A DNA stretch of 64,000 bases, from assembly GCA_026225945.1 (NCBI GenBank), contig JAMJFZ010001258.1, positions 5,513,501 through 5,577,500 on the forward strand, read 5' to 3'. A program made the position numbers and the translations under genes. The stretch is from Cricetomys ansorgei. Lineage: Eukaryota > Chordata > Mammalia > Rodentia > Nesomyidae. Positions within the stretch are counted from its first letter, which is position 1; each line of letters opens with the position of its first letter. Of this stretch, positions 1 to 9,278 are shown in pieces. The notes below the pieces were generated by a model, which made no database searches, was not told the DNA's origin, and worked only from the letters and a program-made list of their open reading frames with translations.

Positions 1-59
1 TCCTGTCCCTGGAGGCTGACCAGGATGAGAACACAGATGCCCAGGAGGAGCTGCAAGGC

Positions 60-235
60 TAACTATGACACTCAGAGGTTGTGCCACTGAGCACATTGTG
101 AACTTTTCTAATCCTTATCCATAAAGGAAAATCATGCCTCCCTTATGAGTGTGCTCTGAGTGTTAAATGAGACCAAATGAGACCACGATTACATAGCAAT
201 TAGTGTTTAAGTGCTCTTAAAATACATGGCAATTA
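60..235 (-). mobile_element. MIR SINE remnant
   Basis: The stretch resembles the reverse complement of the mammalian MIR core: a CTAATCCTTATCCATAAA-like block, then TCATGCCTCCCTTATGAG, then GTTAAATGAGA, and a degraded GTGCTTAG-type motif. These occur in the order expected for an antisense MIR. It is heavily diverged, so the edges are approximate. It is an ancient fossil with no coding content. Confidence 0.5.
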
Positions 236-1049
236 AGAGGACAGTAATCAATGATAATGATGACTCAGAAGTGATTTGCTTCATTCTTTGGTTAGGAAAC
301 TAGGAGGAAAGCCTTGGAGTCTAAAAGCTGAGTGTAGAGGGGTAAGCAATCGGTTCACAAGAGAGCCTGCGTGTGCTGCACGGTGGAGACAGACAGGAAT
401 TGGGGGGAGGGAAGGACCCTCCTACCTGGACCATTAGCCAAGCCTTAAACTCCAGCAGGTTTAGTGTGGGACAGGCACTGGGGGCCATTCCAAGCAGTCT
501 CAGTGCACACAGAAACACAGACAAGGGCTCCTGAAGCTGTGCTGGGGTCTGATGCCAGGAACTGCAGATCCGAGAGGAATCCAGAAGCAGGAGATCAGCA
601 GCATGTGTGGCTTTTTGGGGCTCTTTTAGAGGCTCCCCCACACTTGCAACAGCTTCCACTCCTTGTAGTTTTAAAGCTGCCTGGTATCTGCCACCCTGAA
701 TTTAAAAACAACAGCAGCAGAGTACACCCTGACAGTCCGCATCCATTAAATCTGCATACAACACAATGAGGTGTTACATAATCAAAATCCCTCAACTGCA
801 CCAGTCTCCACTGGCAACAGAGGCAGACAAGCTCACGTGTTTCGAAGGAGTGGTGGACAGCAGGCTGGAAGTGGAAAACTGGGGTGGGCATGCGTGTCCT
901 GATGCATGATTTCCATAATCAGACCCACTGCTCGTCAGCACACGCCTGCCAGCCAGGCTCTGTAGGGAGGAGAAGTCCCTTTGCACCCCCTCCATTCATT
1001 CTGTCGTTTTTCCTTTCCTCCCCTTAGGAGTACACCTTTAGCTGGATCT
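236..1049. other. Unique non-coding sequence
   Basis: I recognise no repeat family, RNA gene or exon here. Short open frames of about 60-110 codons occur on both strands. They overlap one another and have no recognisable domain or splice context, so I treat them as chance. Confidence 0.6.
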
Positions 1050-1315
1050 AGGGAAGGAGGGAGCGGGGAAGGAGGGAGGGAAGGAGGGAGGGAAGGAGGG
1101 AGGGAGGGAGGAGGAAGGAGAGAAGGAGGGAGGGAGGAGGAAGGAGAGAAGGAGGGACGGAGAAGGAGGGAGGGAGGAGGAAGGAGAGAAGGAGGGAGGG
1201 AGGGAGGAGGAAGGAGAGAAGGAGGGAGGGAGGGAGGAGGAAGGAGAGAAGGAGGGAGGGAGGGAGGAGGAAGGAAAGGAGGAGGGAGGGAGGGAGGAAG
1301 AAAGGAGGGAGGGTG
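1050..1315. repeat. GGGA/GGAA polypurine tract with 30-bp higher-order unit
   Basis: About 265 bases are almost purely G and A on the plus strand, interrupted by only a couple of cytosines near 1063 and 1158. The motif AAGGAGAGAA recurs at 1115, 1141, 1181, 1211, 1241 and 1271, so the right half is a regular 30-bp tandem array. The plus-strand open frame of about 125 codons through it is a composition artefact. Such tracts can form triplex or G-quadruplex structures. Confidence 0.95.
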
Positions 1316-1601
1316 GGTTCTAATGATTTACATCATGGAGCCAGATTGTATCCTGTAGCTCACATAGATCTTAAGTACAAATGTGGTTGAGTGGAGAAAC
1401 AAATTCTTAGGAAGAGAGCCCTTCAAGAGAAATGTAGATTTTCCTATCCACAATCATGAGGTTTTACTGACTACACATGTGAAGTATCCACCTTTCTTCT
1501 GCCGTGGTCCAACAAACAGAAATTTCAAAAGTGGAACTTCAGGTCAGCCTCTGGCCAGCCCAGTACAAAGTGACTCCTCCTCTTCTGCAGGGATGGGAGA
1601 T

Positions 1602-1636
1602 GGGGGGGGGGGGATGGGGGCGGGGGCGGGGGGGGG
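1602..1636 (+). repeat. G-rich run (quadruplex-prone)
   Basis: Several runs of five or more G residues are separated by A, T or C, giving four or more G-tracts within 35 bases. The plus strand fits the general G-quadruplex pattern. No gene is seen beside it. Confidence 0.85.
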
Positions 1637-2065
1637 ACACGGGGACACCCAGGGAGAAAGGCGGTGTCTGAGTGAGACAGAGCTCTGCAGAGGTCATGAT
1701 CAGAAAAGCAGACTGGGAAGAGGAGACCTAGGCTTCACATGAAACCTGGCTATCCTTCCAAGCACTGAAGGAGTCGGAGGGCAGACCTGGACTTAGCTAA
1801 CTGGGCAGCTGCAGGGAGCCTCCAAGCAATGCTTCCCAGTTCTCTTTCCCTGAGGTTACACATGTGACAAGTATCTGGCTGGAGGGACAGAGAAGTGGTG
1901 TGAGGGTTAAACCATACACAGGTGCTCCACTGTGGGAAGAAGAACACAGGTGATCGGCTGTGGGGAGACTCAGATGATGCCTGCTGTTGTCCAAGGAGGC
2001 CGGATGAGCTATGGACCGCACAGCGCAAAGTGACCCAGTCATCACTCTGCTGGCATGTTCTCCGC

Positions 2066-2115
2066 CAGTCCTTCCGGTCACGTGTGCCGTCAGTCCTTCC
2101 AGTCACGTGTGGAAG
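2066..2115. repeat. 25-bp tandem duplication carrying CACGTG
   Basis: Two adjacent 25-bp copies start CAGTCCTTCC and each contains TCACGTGT, an E-box core. They differ at only a few positions (for example CCGGTC versus CCAGTC). Confidence 0.9.
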
Positions 2116-3655
2116 GTCACTGGACTAGGACTTAGCCACCCCCGGAGCCTGGGCTGGCTTTGCCATTAACTTTATTACATGGCCAGGGAGTGACCTTGAA
2201 GCTCACCAGGCCTGGGGACAGTGCCGTGTGGGAGCAGTTTGCCAGTGAGAGTCTGATGCACAATAGCAGGGGTGGTTATTAGTACTGGGGATGTGTGTGT
2301 TTAATAAATAAACACGCACGCTAACAAACACAGCTAGGATTAAAGCATGAAGTCCAACCTACACCGACAGGGCCCCCAAACTCTAACGTCTTAGTGAGCA
2401 AGGCTCTGGCCCTAAAACCGGTAGGTAAACTTGTTAAACTGCAAATGTTTTAAATGACTTCTGGAAAGGGCTTTCTGCACAATCTGATGATTTGGGATTT
2501 TGTCAAATTAATGTCACCAGATATGCCCTATAATTAGGATAAAATATTTTAAAAGTTTCAAAATGAAGCTATTCATTAATTCATTGATTTTTCTACAGAT
2601 TGGCAATCTGAATTTAAATGATACCCAAGAATATAACTAGGTACACTCACAAAGAGAAGAATGGGCTATGAGTCTTTAAATGGAATGCAGAAATTTAAAA
2701 TGCTATTACTGTTCAGATTCTCTGAGAACATTAAAACTGCCCATTAAATAAAAATCTAATAATTGGCCCTACTGAATTGTGACATTCTGTAACCTGTACA
2801 GGAATGTAGGAAATTGTGGAAGAAAAGTTCTTTTGAGGCAGAATTTGATTTGCAGTGTAATATTATTCTAGAAGCCAAGGTCTCACACACACAATCACAA
2901 AGGAACAACAATGCAGACCGCCTAATGAAGCCGAAGAAGACTCTGGAAATCAGAGCACGGGCATATGGCTCAGACTCCCCAGGTGAGTGATAGTGCTGTT
3001 TAAGAAAAAAAGCAAATGCGTGAGCTTGCAATAAACCCCAACTTGAAGCTGTTTCCTCATTAGACACTGCTTATGAACATAACCGAGTCAGCTCGACCTT
3101 CAATCTACAACTTCACTCTGCAATACCATTAAGTTAGTCAGATGCAGAGGCATCAGCCAGGACGGACACCTGAGGCTATCCAGCGCCCTCTATGTGCAGG
3201 GGACTGTGTCGTGTGATTCTCCAGTATGGAAGACACAGTCCTGGGCCTCGAGCGGCTGGCCATGTAGACAGTGCACAGGACAGACTCTGAAAGGACTAAG
3301 TTCAAGGAGCACTGATGCGTCCGACGGGGGCAGGAAGTCACGGCAGTGTGGATTCCAGCTTGTTATAAAGTTCTGGAGCTGATGAGAATGGCTTTTTGAT
3401 GGGAAAAATGAGGTCAGAGGGTGTTCTGGCCAGAGGACCAGCAAGGGTGAGATAGGAGCCATAGGCATATCTCAGGAACGAGATGGAGATCAGTCTGGGC
3501 AGGAAGTAGGAGAGGGAGGGGAGGCGTTGTAGGGAAAGACCGCTCACAGAGGGGATGGGGAGCAGCGGCGGCTGCCCACACACAGACATTGCTACGGCCA
3601 CTTTAAACTCCACACTTTTTAAAATTCCCAGAGGGGAGGACACAGAGACTTTCTT

Positions 3656-3738
3656 TATAGCCTTGATCCTGGAGTCATGATCCTTCCGCTTTAGCCTTTC
3701 ACGTGCTTGGATTACAGGGGTGCACCACCACCCCGGGC
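3656..3738 (-). mobile_element. B1 SINE fragment
   Basis: The reverse-complement B1 5' region is present: GTGCTTGGATTACAGGGG and GCACCACCACCCCGGG. The portion covering the rest of the element is degraded or missing. It directly abuts a B3-type SINE at 3744. Confidence 0.7.
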
Positions 3739-3743
3739 CTTCA

Positions 3744-3958
3744 CGCAGGCTTATCAGTTAAAAGCACAGGCTGATTTCCCATAAGGACCCTGGTTTAATT
3801 CCCAGCACCCACGTGGTGACTAACAACCAACAACCATCTATGCCTCTAGTTCCAGGAGACCTGACACTCACCTCTGTTTTCTGTGGGCACTGTATGCAAG
3901 TGACACACAGACACACATGCAGGCAAAACACCAATAAGCACAAAATAAAAATAAGTAA
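3744..3958 (+). mobile_element. B3/B2-type tRNA-derived SINE
   Basis: It shows the expected order for a B3 element: a degraded tRNA-like head with TTATCAGTTAAAAGCACAGG, the box-B-like TTTAATTCCCAGCACCC, ACGTGGTGACTAACAACC, GTTCCAGGAGACCTGACA, GTGGGCACTGTATGCAAGTG, and an A-rich tail ATAAAAATAAGTAAAT. The TATATATA/TATG run that follows grew at the tail. Confidence 0.85.
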
Positions 3959-3992
3959 ATCATATATATATATGTATGTATGTATGTATATC
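3959..3992. repeat. (TA)n/(TATG)n microsatellite
   Basis: A short TATATATA run passes into repeated TATG units immediately after the A-rich tail of the upstream SINE. This is a common place for microsatellite birth. Confidence 0.95.
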
Positions 3993-5151
3993 TCCAACTC
4001 TCTATTCCTTTCTGGAAGTTTCTGTCAGCAAACCCACCAGACACTGACAGAAGAGGGGACACAAGAAAGATCAATGACCACCAGGGACAGGGTAAATGGA
4101 AATGAAGGCAGGGAATAAGCAGAGCTGGAGGAGGCAGGTGAGCAAGAGGAAGCGAGACAGATGAAGGACCACCCTGGAGAGCTGGTGCCCGGAAGAAAGG
4201 GCTCCTTCCCACCCTCCCAGGCCTAGTTCTAGGGAAGTTCCTACAGACATTAACCACTAGCCACCATGATGATGACACAAGCTTGCTAGCCATGGGCTGT
4301 CTGCCCATGAGCCAACTGCTCTTTGCATTCCCAGGTGAAACTGTAACCACTGCACGGTTTTGCATCAGGACACTGAATGCCGAGGAGAAATGCTCACAAC
4401 AAACAGGTGGGAGTGCTGGGAGCTCCGTGCACAAACAACGTGATTCATCTTACTTCAGTTCTTACTTGGGATATTTGGTGACTCTTTTCTGTCAAAACGC
4501 TGTTTAACGCATCTGTGAGTGCGTGGGATGCATCTCTTTGGAAATGCCTCCGGTAAGAACGAAAACCAAGACTCTGGTCAAGGAGGCAGTCGGCCCACTA
4601 TGAAACATGTAAGCAGATGTTTCCACTTTGAGGGGACAGTCCTCTATGTAAGGATATACGAGACCTCAGGTGATAAAATGACAGACAGACACAATCCCTG
4701 AATCAGGAACTACCCACACAGACATCCCAAGCTTATACTAGCATCTGCCATCGGGATACCCTGCTCACACAAACCTGCCACTCAACTTCCTACGGCATGC
4801 CAGGTACAGACTCCGGCAAGGCGTGCCAGTGCACGGTGGAGGCCACCCTCCAAGTGTAAATTTTAAGCTTGCTTTATATTTCAACCAACCCTAGGTAACA
4901 CAAATGCCCGATTACCCTCACAGAGCGATTCCACTGCCTGCTGGACGGCACATTTGGAAACCTGGCTAGCCCGGCGAGAGGGCCTTTGTGAGGAGTGGAG
5001 CGATGAGTCTTCATGGGTCACTTCTTGAATGTTATCAGGACAAAACTTTAACAAAAGACAAGGTAAAGAAACATGCTTTTGTTCTTTCTCTGCACTGAAA
5101 AATGTTATCAACTCCTTACTTAAATAAATGTCACTAGGAACAAGGGTAAAA
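3993..5151. other. Unique non-coding sequence
   Basis: I recognise no repeat, RNA or exon. A minus-strand open frame of 188 codons spans 3868-4434, but its C-terminal third reads through the B3 SINE and microsatellite. It shows no domain and is not supported as a gene. Confidence 0.55.
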
Positions 5152-5311
5152 AAAAAGTTTAAGGCTAGGCAGGTAGCACACCCTCCTTTAATCCCAGCAC
5201 TCAGGAGACGGAGGCAGGTGGCTCTCTGAATTCGAGGCCAGTCTGCTCTACAGAAGCAATTTCAGGACAGCCAGGGCTGCACAGGGAAACCCTGTCTCCG
5301 GTAAAAAGTTT
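5152..5311 (+). mobile_element. B1 SINE with target-site duplication
   Basis: A full-length B1 is recognisable by AATCCCAGCACTCAGGAG, GAGGCAGGTGGCTCTCTGAA, TTCGAGGCCAGTCTG and CAGGGAAACCCTGTCTCC. The body runs from about 5161 to 5302. It is flanked by AAAAAGTTT at 5152-5160 and again at 5303-5311, a likely target-site duplication from L1-mediated insertion. Confidence 0.93.
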
Positions 5312-5507
5312 GGCTACACACTCTGAAGAGTGCAATCAGGGATACGGCCACTGATTCTGGTCTGATGCTTCACAACTGACAGCAGTGAAACAAGCAAGAG
5401 GCACTGTGTGATACAGCCAGACTTTTACAGCTCACGGGCAATCTCAACTAAACGAGCAGGGGTTAAAATATATCAGTTTCCAAGCTACAACAGTTTCAAA
5501 GTTATTA

Positions 5508-5690
5508 AGAGTAAATTATAGACAGGTTCCACAACTTGAAAGCCAATGAAATGTTTAACTATTTACATGTAAAATATGCACAGCAAAAAGGAAAAATATA
5601 AACAAAATTGTTAACAATGATTCAACAAGAGGTGAGTCAAAAAGAGAATTTTATTTTTTATGGCTTTTCTGTATTTTCAAGACACTCAAT
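5508..5690. repeat. Left copy of a dispersed local duplication
   Basis: This AT-rich block shares ordered motifs with 6243-6412: AACTTGAAAGCCAAT, AAATGTTTAACT, ACATGTAAAATATGCA, GTTAACAATGATTCAACA and GAATTTTATTTT. The two copies are direct repeats about 735 bp apart. I recognise no transposon family in them. Confidence 0.9.
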
Positions 5691-5787
5691 ACGAAGAGAG
5701 TAATATATTTTCAATGCTTTTTAGAATTTCTTTTTTATTACAAGTACTTCAATATACCTGTCACACTTCTGAGTAAGACCATGACAG

Positions 5788-5870
5788 AGTGGTGAGAATG
5801 CAGTTCAGTAGTCTGCGGTTTGCCTACCCACACTAGGCCTTATGTTCAATCCCTACATTATAAAACCAAC
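5788..5870 (+). mobile_element. ID/B4-like tRNA-derived SINE head
   Basis: A degenerate tRNA-Ala-like SINE head is visible, with an A-box-like GCAGTTCAGTAGTC and a B-box-like ATGTTCAATCCCTACAT, followed by ATAAAACC. It is too diverged to be a functional tRNA gene. The long CCAA-type repeat begins just after its A-rich tail. Confidence 0.55.
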
Positions 5871-5894
5871 AGCACCAAGGACAAAGCAAAACCC

Positions 5895-6165
5895 AAGCCA
5901 GTCAACCAACTAACCGACTGATCAACTGACCAACTTAACAGACTGACCAACTGACCAACTTAACAAACTGACCAACTGACCAACCAACCAACCAATGAAC
6001 TAACCAGCCAGCCAGCCAACCAAACAACTGACTAACCAATGAACCAACTGACCAACAGACCAACCAACTGACCAACCGACCAATAAACCAATAAACCAGC
6101 CAGCCAGCCAGCCAGCCAGCCAAATAAGTGACCAACAGACAGACCAACCAACCAACACAAGAAGC
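5895..6165. repeat. Degenerate (ACCA/CCAG)n tetranucleotide repeat
   Basis: About 270 bases consist of CAACTGAC, CCAACCAA, CCAGCCAG and related four-base units. The tract keeps a mostly four-base phase with patches of different unit types, including a block of CCAGCCAG at 6097-6120. The minus-strand open frame here (5935-6183) is a repeat artefact. Confidence 0.93.
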
Positions 6166-6242
6166 AAACACACAAAATCCCATTGAAACTTAACACAAAT
6201 TAAATATTACATATTTATTATTAATATTAATCAATAAGTTAA

Positions 6243-6412
6243 TATTATTATAGTCAGGTTTCTGAACTTGAAAGCCAATAAAATGTTTAACTTTACATGT
6301 AAAATATGCATAGATAAAAGGAAAACTCTAAACAAAACTGTTAACAATGATTCAACAGGGGATGAGTCAAAAAGGGAATTTTATTTTATTTTTTATGGCT
6401 TCCTGTATTAAA
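6243..6412. repeat. Right copy of the local duplication
   Basis: This is the second copy of the AT-rich block at 5508-5690, in the same orientation. It contains AACTTGAAAGCCAATAAAAT, ACATGTAAAATATGCATAGA and GTTAACAATGATTCAACAGG. A further short match, AAACTTAACACAAAT, follows this copy and also occurs near 6186. This suggests that the original duplicated unit was larger and lost its middle. Confidence 0.9.
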
Positions 6413-7000
6413 ACTTAACACAAATAAATGTTCAGCCAACTGAATAACCAGGAAGGACATGGTTGACACTGGAGTCCATGGAAGCCTTACACTGCTTTAA
6501 GGAAATAGCCTTGTGCTACTTGACTGTTTCTGAGAAGACAGAACTGGCCTAGGATTGATATATGACTCACAGGGAGAAAAGATGCCATCCTGAAGACACA
6601 CAAGAGATGCTAGAGTGAAAACCCAGGTCTCCCCAGTGCAGGGGAGTCCGGAGTAGTGACGCTTCATGTGGATCTGGCCCCCCCAGGTCTCCCCAGCATA
6701 GGGGAGTCCGGAGCAGTGATGCTTCATGTGGATCTGGCCATGTGTACTACGGTGGAGACACTCTAGAGTGGGAGAAAAGCCGCCTGAACATTTCCACGAG
6801 GACCAAGATGTGTGCAGGTGAGGCTGAGTGCTCCTTATCCAGAACGCTTGGGACAGAGATGTTTTAGAAGTTGAGACTTTGACTCTTCTAACATTTGCAT
6901 AAACTTACTGGATGAATAATTAGAATTTAAAAATTAAAAGTTTGAAACCTTTGGGATATCACACAGGAACTCAAAAATAAAATCTTGGATTTCAAGACAT
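6413..7000. other. Unique non-coding sequence with a 60-bp duplication
   Basis: I see no transposon or gene. The only structure noted is the 60-bp tandem duplication at 6622-6741. Confidence 0.55.
6622..6741. repeat. 60-bp tandem duplication (two copies)
   Basis: The unit starts CCCAGGTCTCCCCAG and ends CTTCATGTGGATCTGGCC. Copy one covers 6622-6681 and copy two 6682-6741, with only a few substitutions. Because 60 is a multiple of three, the minus-strand frame shows a repeated peptide. Nothing suggests that it is translated. Confidence 0.93.
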
Positions 7001-7049
7001 TTTGGAGGGGGTGGAGGGAGGGATGGATGGATGGAGGGAGGGAGGGAGG
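7001..7049. repeat. GGAGG/GGAT purine-rich simple repeat
   Basis: The tract consists of GGAGGGAGGGATGGATGGATGG-like units. It sits at the 3' side of an antisense composite SINE and probably derives from its tail. Confidence 0.9.
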
Positions 7050-7302
7050 AAAAATGTACGTGTATGTGTGTGAGAGAGTGAGTGTGTGGAGACCAGAAGA
7101 CAACCTTCCTCAGGAGCTGTCCACCTTATTTTTAGACAGGATCCCTCACTGGCCTGTCCAGTAAGCCTCAGGGATCTGTCTCTGTCTGCCCGGTGCTGAG
7201 ACCACAAGTGCTCCTGACCATCACGTGGGTTCTGGGGACTGGACTAAGGTCCTCATTCTTGTGCAGCAAATACTTTATGGACTGAGCGATATCCTCAGCC
7301 TA
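7050..7302 (-). mobile_element. Composite tRNA/B1-type SINE (B4-like)
   Basis: Read on the minus strand it has a tRNA-like head (plus-strand ACTGAGCGATATCCTCAGCC marks its start), a B1-like middle (plus-strand TTTTTAGACAGGATCCCTCACTGG) and a CA-rich tail (plus-strand GTGTATGTGTGTGAGAGAG). The same architecture recurs at 14239, 45868, 48226, 49445, 51720, 62341 and 63580. The precise subfamily name is uncertain. Confidence 0.75.
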
Positions 7303-7866
7303 GATTTTGGGATATCTTTCTCCTTCATTTAGAGACTGTAGTTTTTGGTTAAATACTAAAGTACAAAGTCCCAGGTAGGTAAGACTTATTAAGAGTGCTG
7401 TGTGGTCTGAAGCAGGCCGAATGGTGAGGCACAACAGTTGTTTAATTAGCACACACTGATTAACTTAACCCCATGCAACCGCTGTCTTCGGCTACAGCTA
7501 AGGTTGTTTTTGAAGTCAAATGAAATAAAGTAGCCGAAGAGTAATTAACATGTCCAGTCCCTTCATCCCAAGGCTATGATGACTCGGTTACCCTCTGCTG
7601 CAGAGTTTTCCTGAGAAGATGCTGGAAAGGCTGTGAGACAACTCAAAAGCGTGCTCTCAGGAGGGGGCGACTTCACATTAAAAACCCTGACCTGAACAGG
7701 CCTCTTAGCAGTACCCATTCTAACGATGAAGTGAGAGATGAGATTAATTTGTAATCTTTGCAGTGATTGGCTAGGAAAGTGAAGATGCTCTGTTAAAAAG
7801 CTTGTTACAGAAACAAATCCTAGTTTTACTTCTGAAAATCTGCCTACCATGAAAAGCAGCAGTTAG
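7303..7866. other. Unique non-coding sequence
   Basis: I recognise no repeat or gene. The region is moderately AT-rich, with TAAT-type motifs near 7443-7470. Confidence 0.5.

Positions 7867-7902
<36 letters not shown>
7867..7902. repeat. (CA)n microsatellite
   Basis: An uninterrupted AC dinucleotide run of about 34 bases. Confidence 0.99.
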
Positions 7903-7906
<4 letters not shown>

Positions 7907-8277
7907 CCCCAATGCACCACAAACAGAAAGCAGACAGAATGCTTCCCCCCAGCAATTACAGGCACGCTCAACTGACGACCGGATGAACGTGGCTGCCCGC
8001 CCTGGATGAAGTCCGGTCTGTTAGGTCTTGTTCATTTCCCTAACGAGCTTTAGCTGGGTGGGGGCAGGTCTCGGGTTCACTGGAACACAATTTGACAATC
8101 ACTGCTTTCTGCTCTTATGAGGGGATGTGCGCTGACTTTGTTTTTTGCAGCTTTCTCTGATAGACAAGCTAGAGAGCGTAAGAACTTCATTCTAGAATTC
8201 TCTGGGAGCACTTTCTATATCGCAACTCAGGTCTGGAAAGTGGATGTGATCAGTGAACTCACTACGTGGAACAGACT
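7903..8277. other. Unique non-coding sequence with an acceptor-like site
   Basis: I see no repeat family. GACTTTGTTTTTTGCAG ends at 8150 and resembles a 3' splice site. I see no matching donor at a reasonable exon length before the GT array, so no exon is called. Confidence 0.45.
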
Positions 8278-8694
8278 GTGAGTGTGAGTGTGTGTGTGTG
8301 TGAGTGAGTGTGAATAAGTGTGTGTGTGAATGTGTGTGTGGTGAGTGTATGTGTGAAAGTGTGTATGTGAGTGTGTGTGTGTGAGTGTGTGTGTGTGAGC
8401 GTGTGTGTGTGTGAGCGCGTGTGTGTGTGAGTGTGTGTGAAAGTGTATGTGAGTGTGTGTGTGAGTGTGTGTGTGAATGAGTGTGTGTGTGAGCGTGTGT
8501 GTGTGTGAGTGTGTGTGAATGTGTGTGAAAGTGTGTATGTGTGTGTGAGTGTGTGAATGAGTGTGTGTGTGTGAGCGTGTGTGTGTGAGCGTGTGTGTGT
8601 GAGTGTTGTGTGTGAGTGAGTGTGTGTGTGTGTGAGCGTGTGCGTGTGTGTGTGAGCGTGTGTGTGTGTGTGTGAATGTGTGTGAAAGTGTGTA

Positions 8695-8765
<71 letters not shown>
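8278..8765. repeat. Compound (GT)n/(GTGA)n array, about 490 bp
   Basis: Alternating GT runs are interrupted by GTGA, GTGAA, GTGAGC and GTAT units. The last stretch (8700-8765) is nearly pure GT. Open frames of 180-197 codons on the minus strand encode only Thr/His-type dipeptides and are artefacts. The alternating purine-pyrimidine sequence is prone to Z-DNA. Confidence 0.98.
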
Positions 8766-8766
<1 letters not shown>

Positions 8767-9118
8767 CCGAGACAACTCTGGTCATCTAGCTCCCAACGTC
8801 ATGAGCACCATGCAGGCAGGAAGGAGGTGGCGATTTCCCAGTACATCTGACTGGCCTCTTCTGAAGCTGCATCCACTCATGGCGGTGTTACGCCAAAAGG
8901 GCATCACTGAATTCCTCATGTAACACTGTAACAACCCCCTTCTTAAAGGAACTGGCTGATTCTACCCTCTGAACCTAAGAACCCCGGCCAACACAGCTCT
9001 GTGGCAGCTCCTCATGACCTCCTGACCCCATCTGTGTGCCCTGCTGCACCAGCATCCTTTGCCACAGGGATCCCTAACAGATGCAAGTGAGGCCCCATTG
9101 CTAGGTCCATGTCACAAC
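8766..9118. other. Unique non-coding sequence
   Basis: I recognise nothing in this stretch. Confidence 0.5.
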
Positions 9119-9278
9119 GCAGGCTTGTTACCTCACAGGGTCTCTCTGTTGTGACACTGGCCGTCCTGGAACTCTCTCTATAGACCAGGCTGGCTTCGAA
9201 CTCACAGAGATCTGCCTGCCTCTGCCTCCTAAGTTCTGGGATTAAAAGCATGTACCACCAGCGCCCAGCGCAGGTTTG
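9119..9278 (-). mobile_element. B1 SINE
   Basis: Antisense B1 motifs appear in order: CACAGGGTCTCTCTGTTGTG, CCGTCCTGGAACTCTCTCTA, ACCAGGCTGGCTTCGAACTC and GTTCTGGGATTAAAAGCATG. Near-identical flanks GCAGGCTTG (9119-9127) and GCAGGTTTG (9270-9278) may be the target-site duplication. Confidence 0.93.

Larger units (their letters stand above)
1316..3655. other. Unique non-coding sequence, AT-rich in its right half
   Basis: I see no recognisable transposon, RNA gene or supported exon. It contains a G-rich run near 1602-1636, a 25-bp duplication at 2066-2115, and an AT-rich repeat-free block at about 2410-2760. Open frames at 1750-2128 on both strands arise over the duplicated segment and show no domain. 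Confidence 0.55.

Noticed and set aside
3868..4434. A 188-codon minus-strand open frame
   Set aside because: Its C-terminal part is translated B3 SINE and microsatellite. The rest shows no domain, and no splice or promoter context supports it.
5788..5870. Possible tRNA gene from A-box and B-box-like motifs
   Set aside because: No cloverleaf can be drawn. The motifs belong to a decayed tRNA-derived SINE, as do those in the other SINE heads of the window.
6497..6741. Repeated minus-strand peptide with spaced His residues, loosely like a zinc finger
   Set aside because: The repeat comes from a 60-bp DNA duplication. The C2H2 spacing with paired cysteines is absent.
8131..8277. Good 3' splice-site-like sequence ending at 8150
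   Set aside because: The nearest donor-like sites are only about 28 bases away or lie in the GT array, where GTGAGT occurs by repetition. No exon can be defended.
8192..8785. Minus-strand frames of 182-197 codons rich in Thr and His
   Set aside because: They are translations of the GT/GTGA array and have no other protein features.
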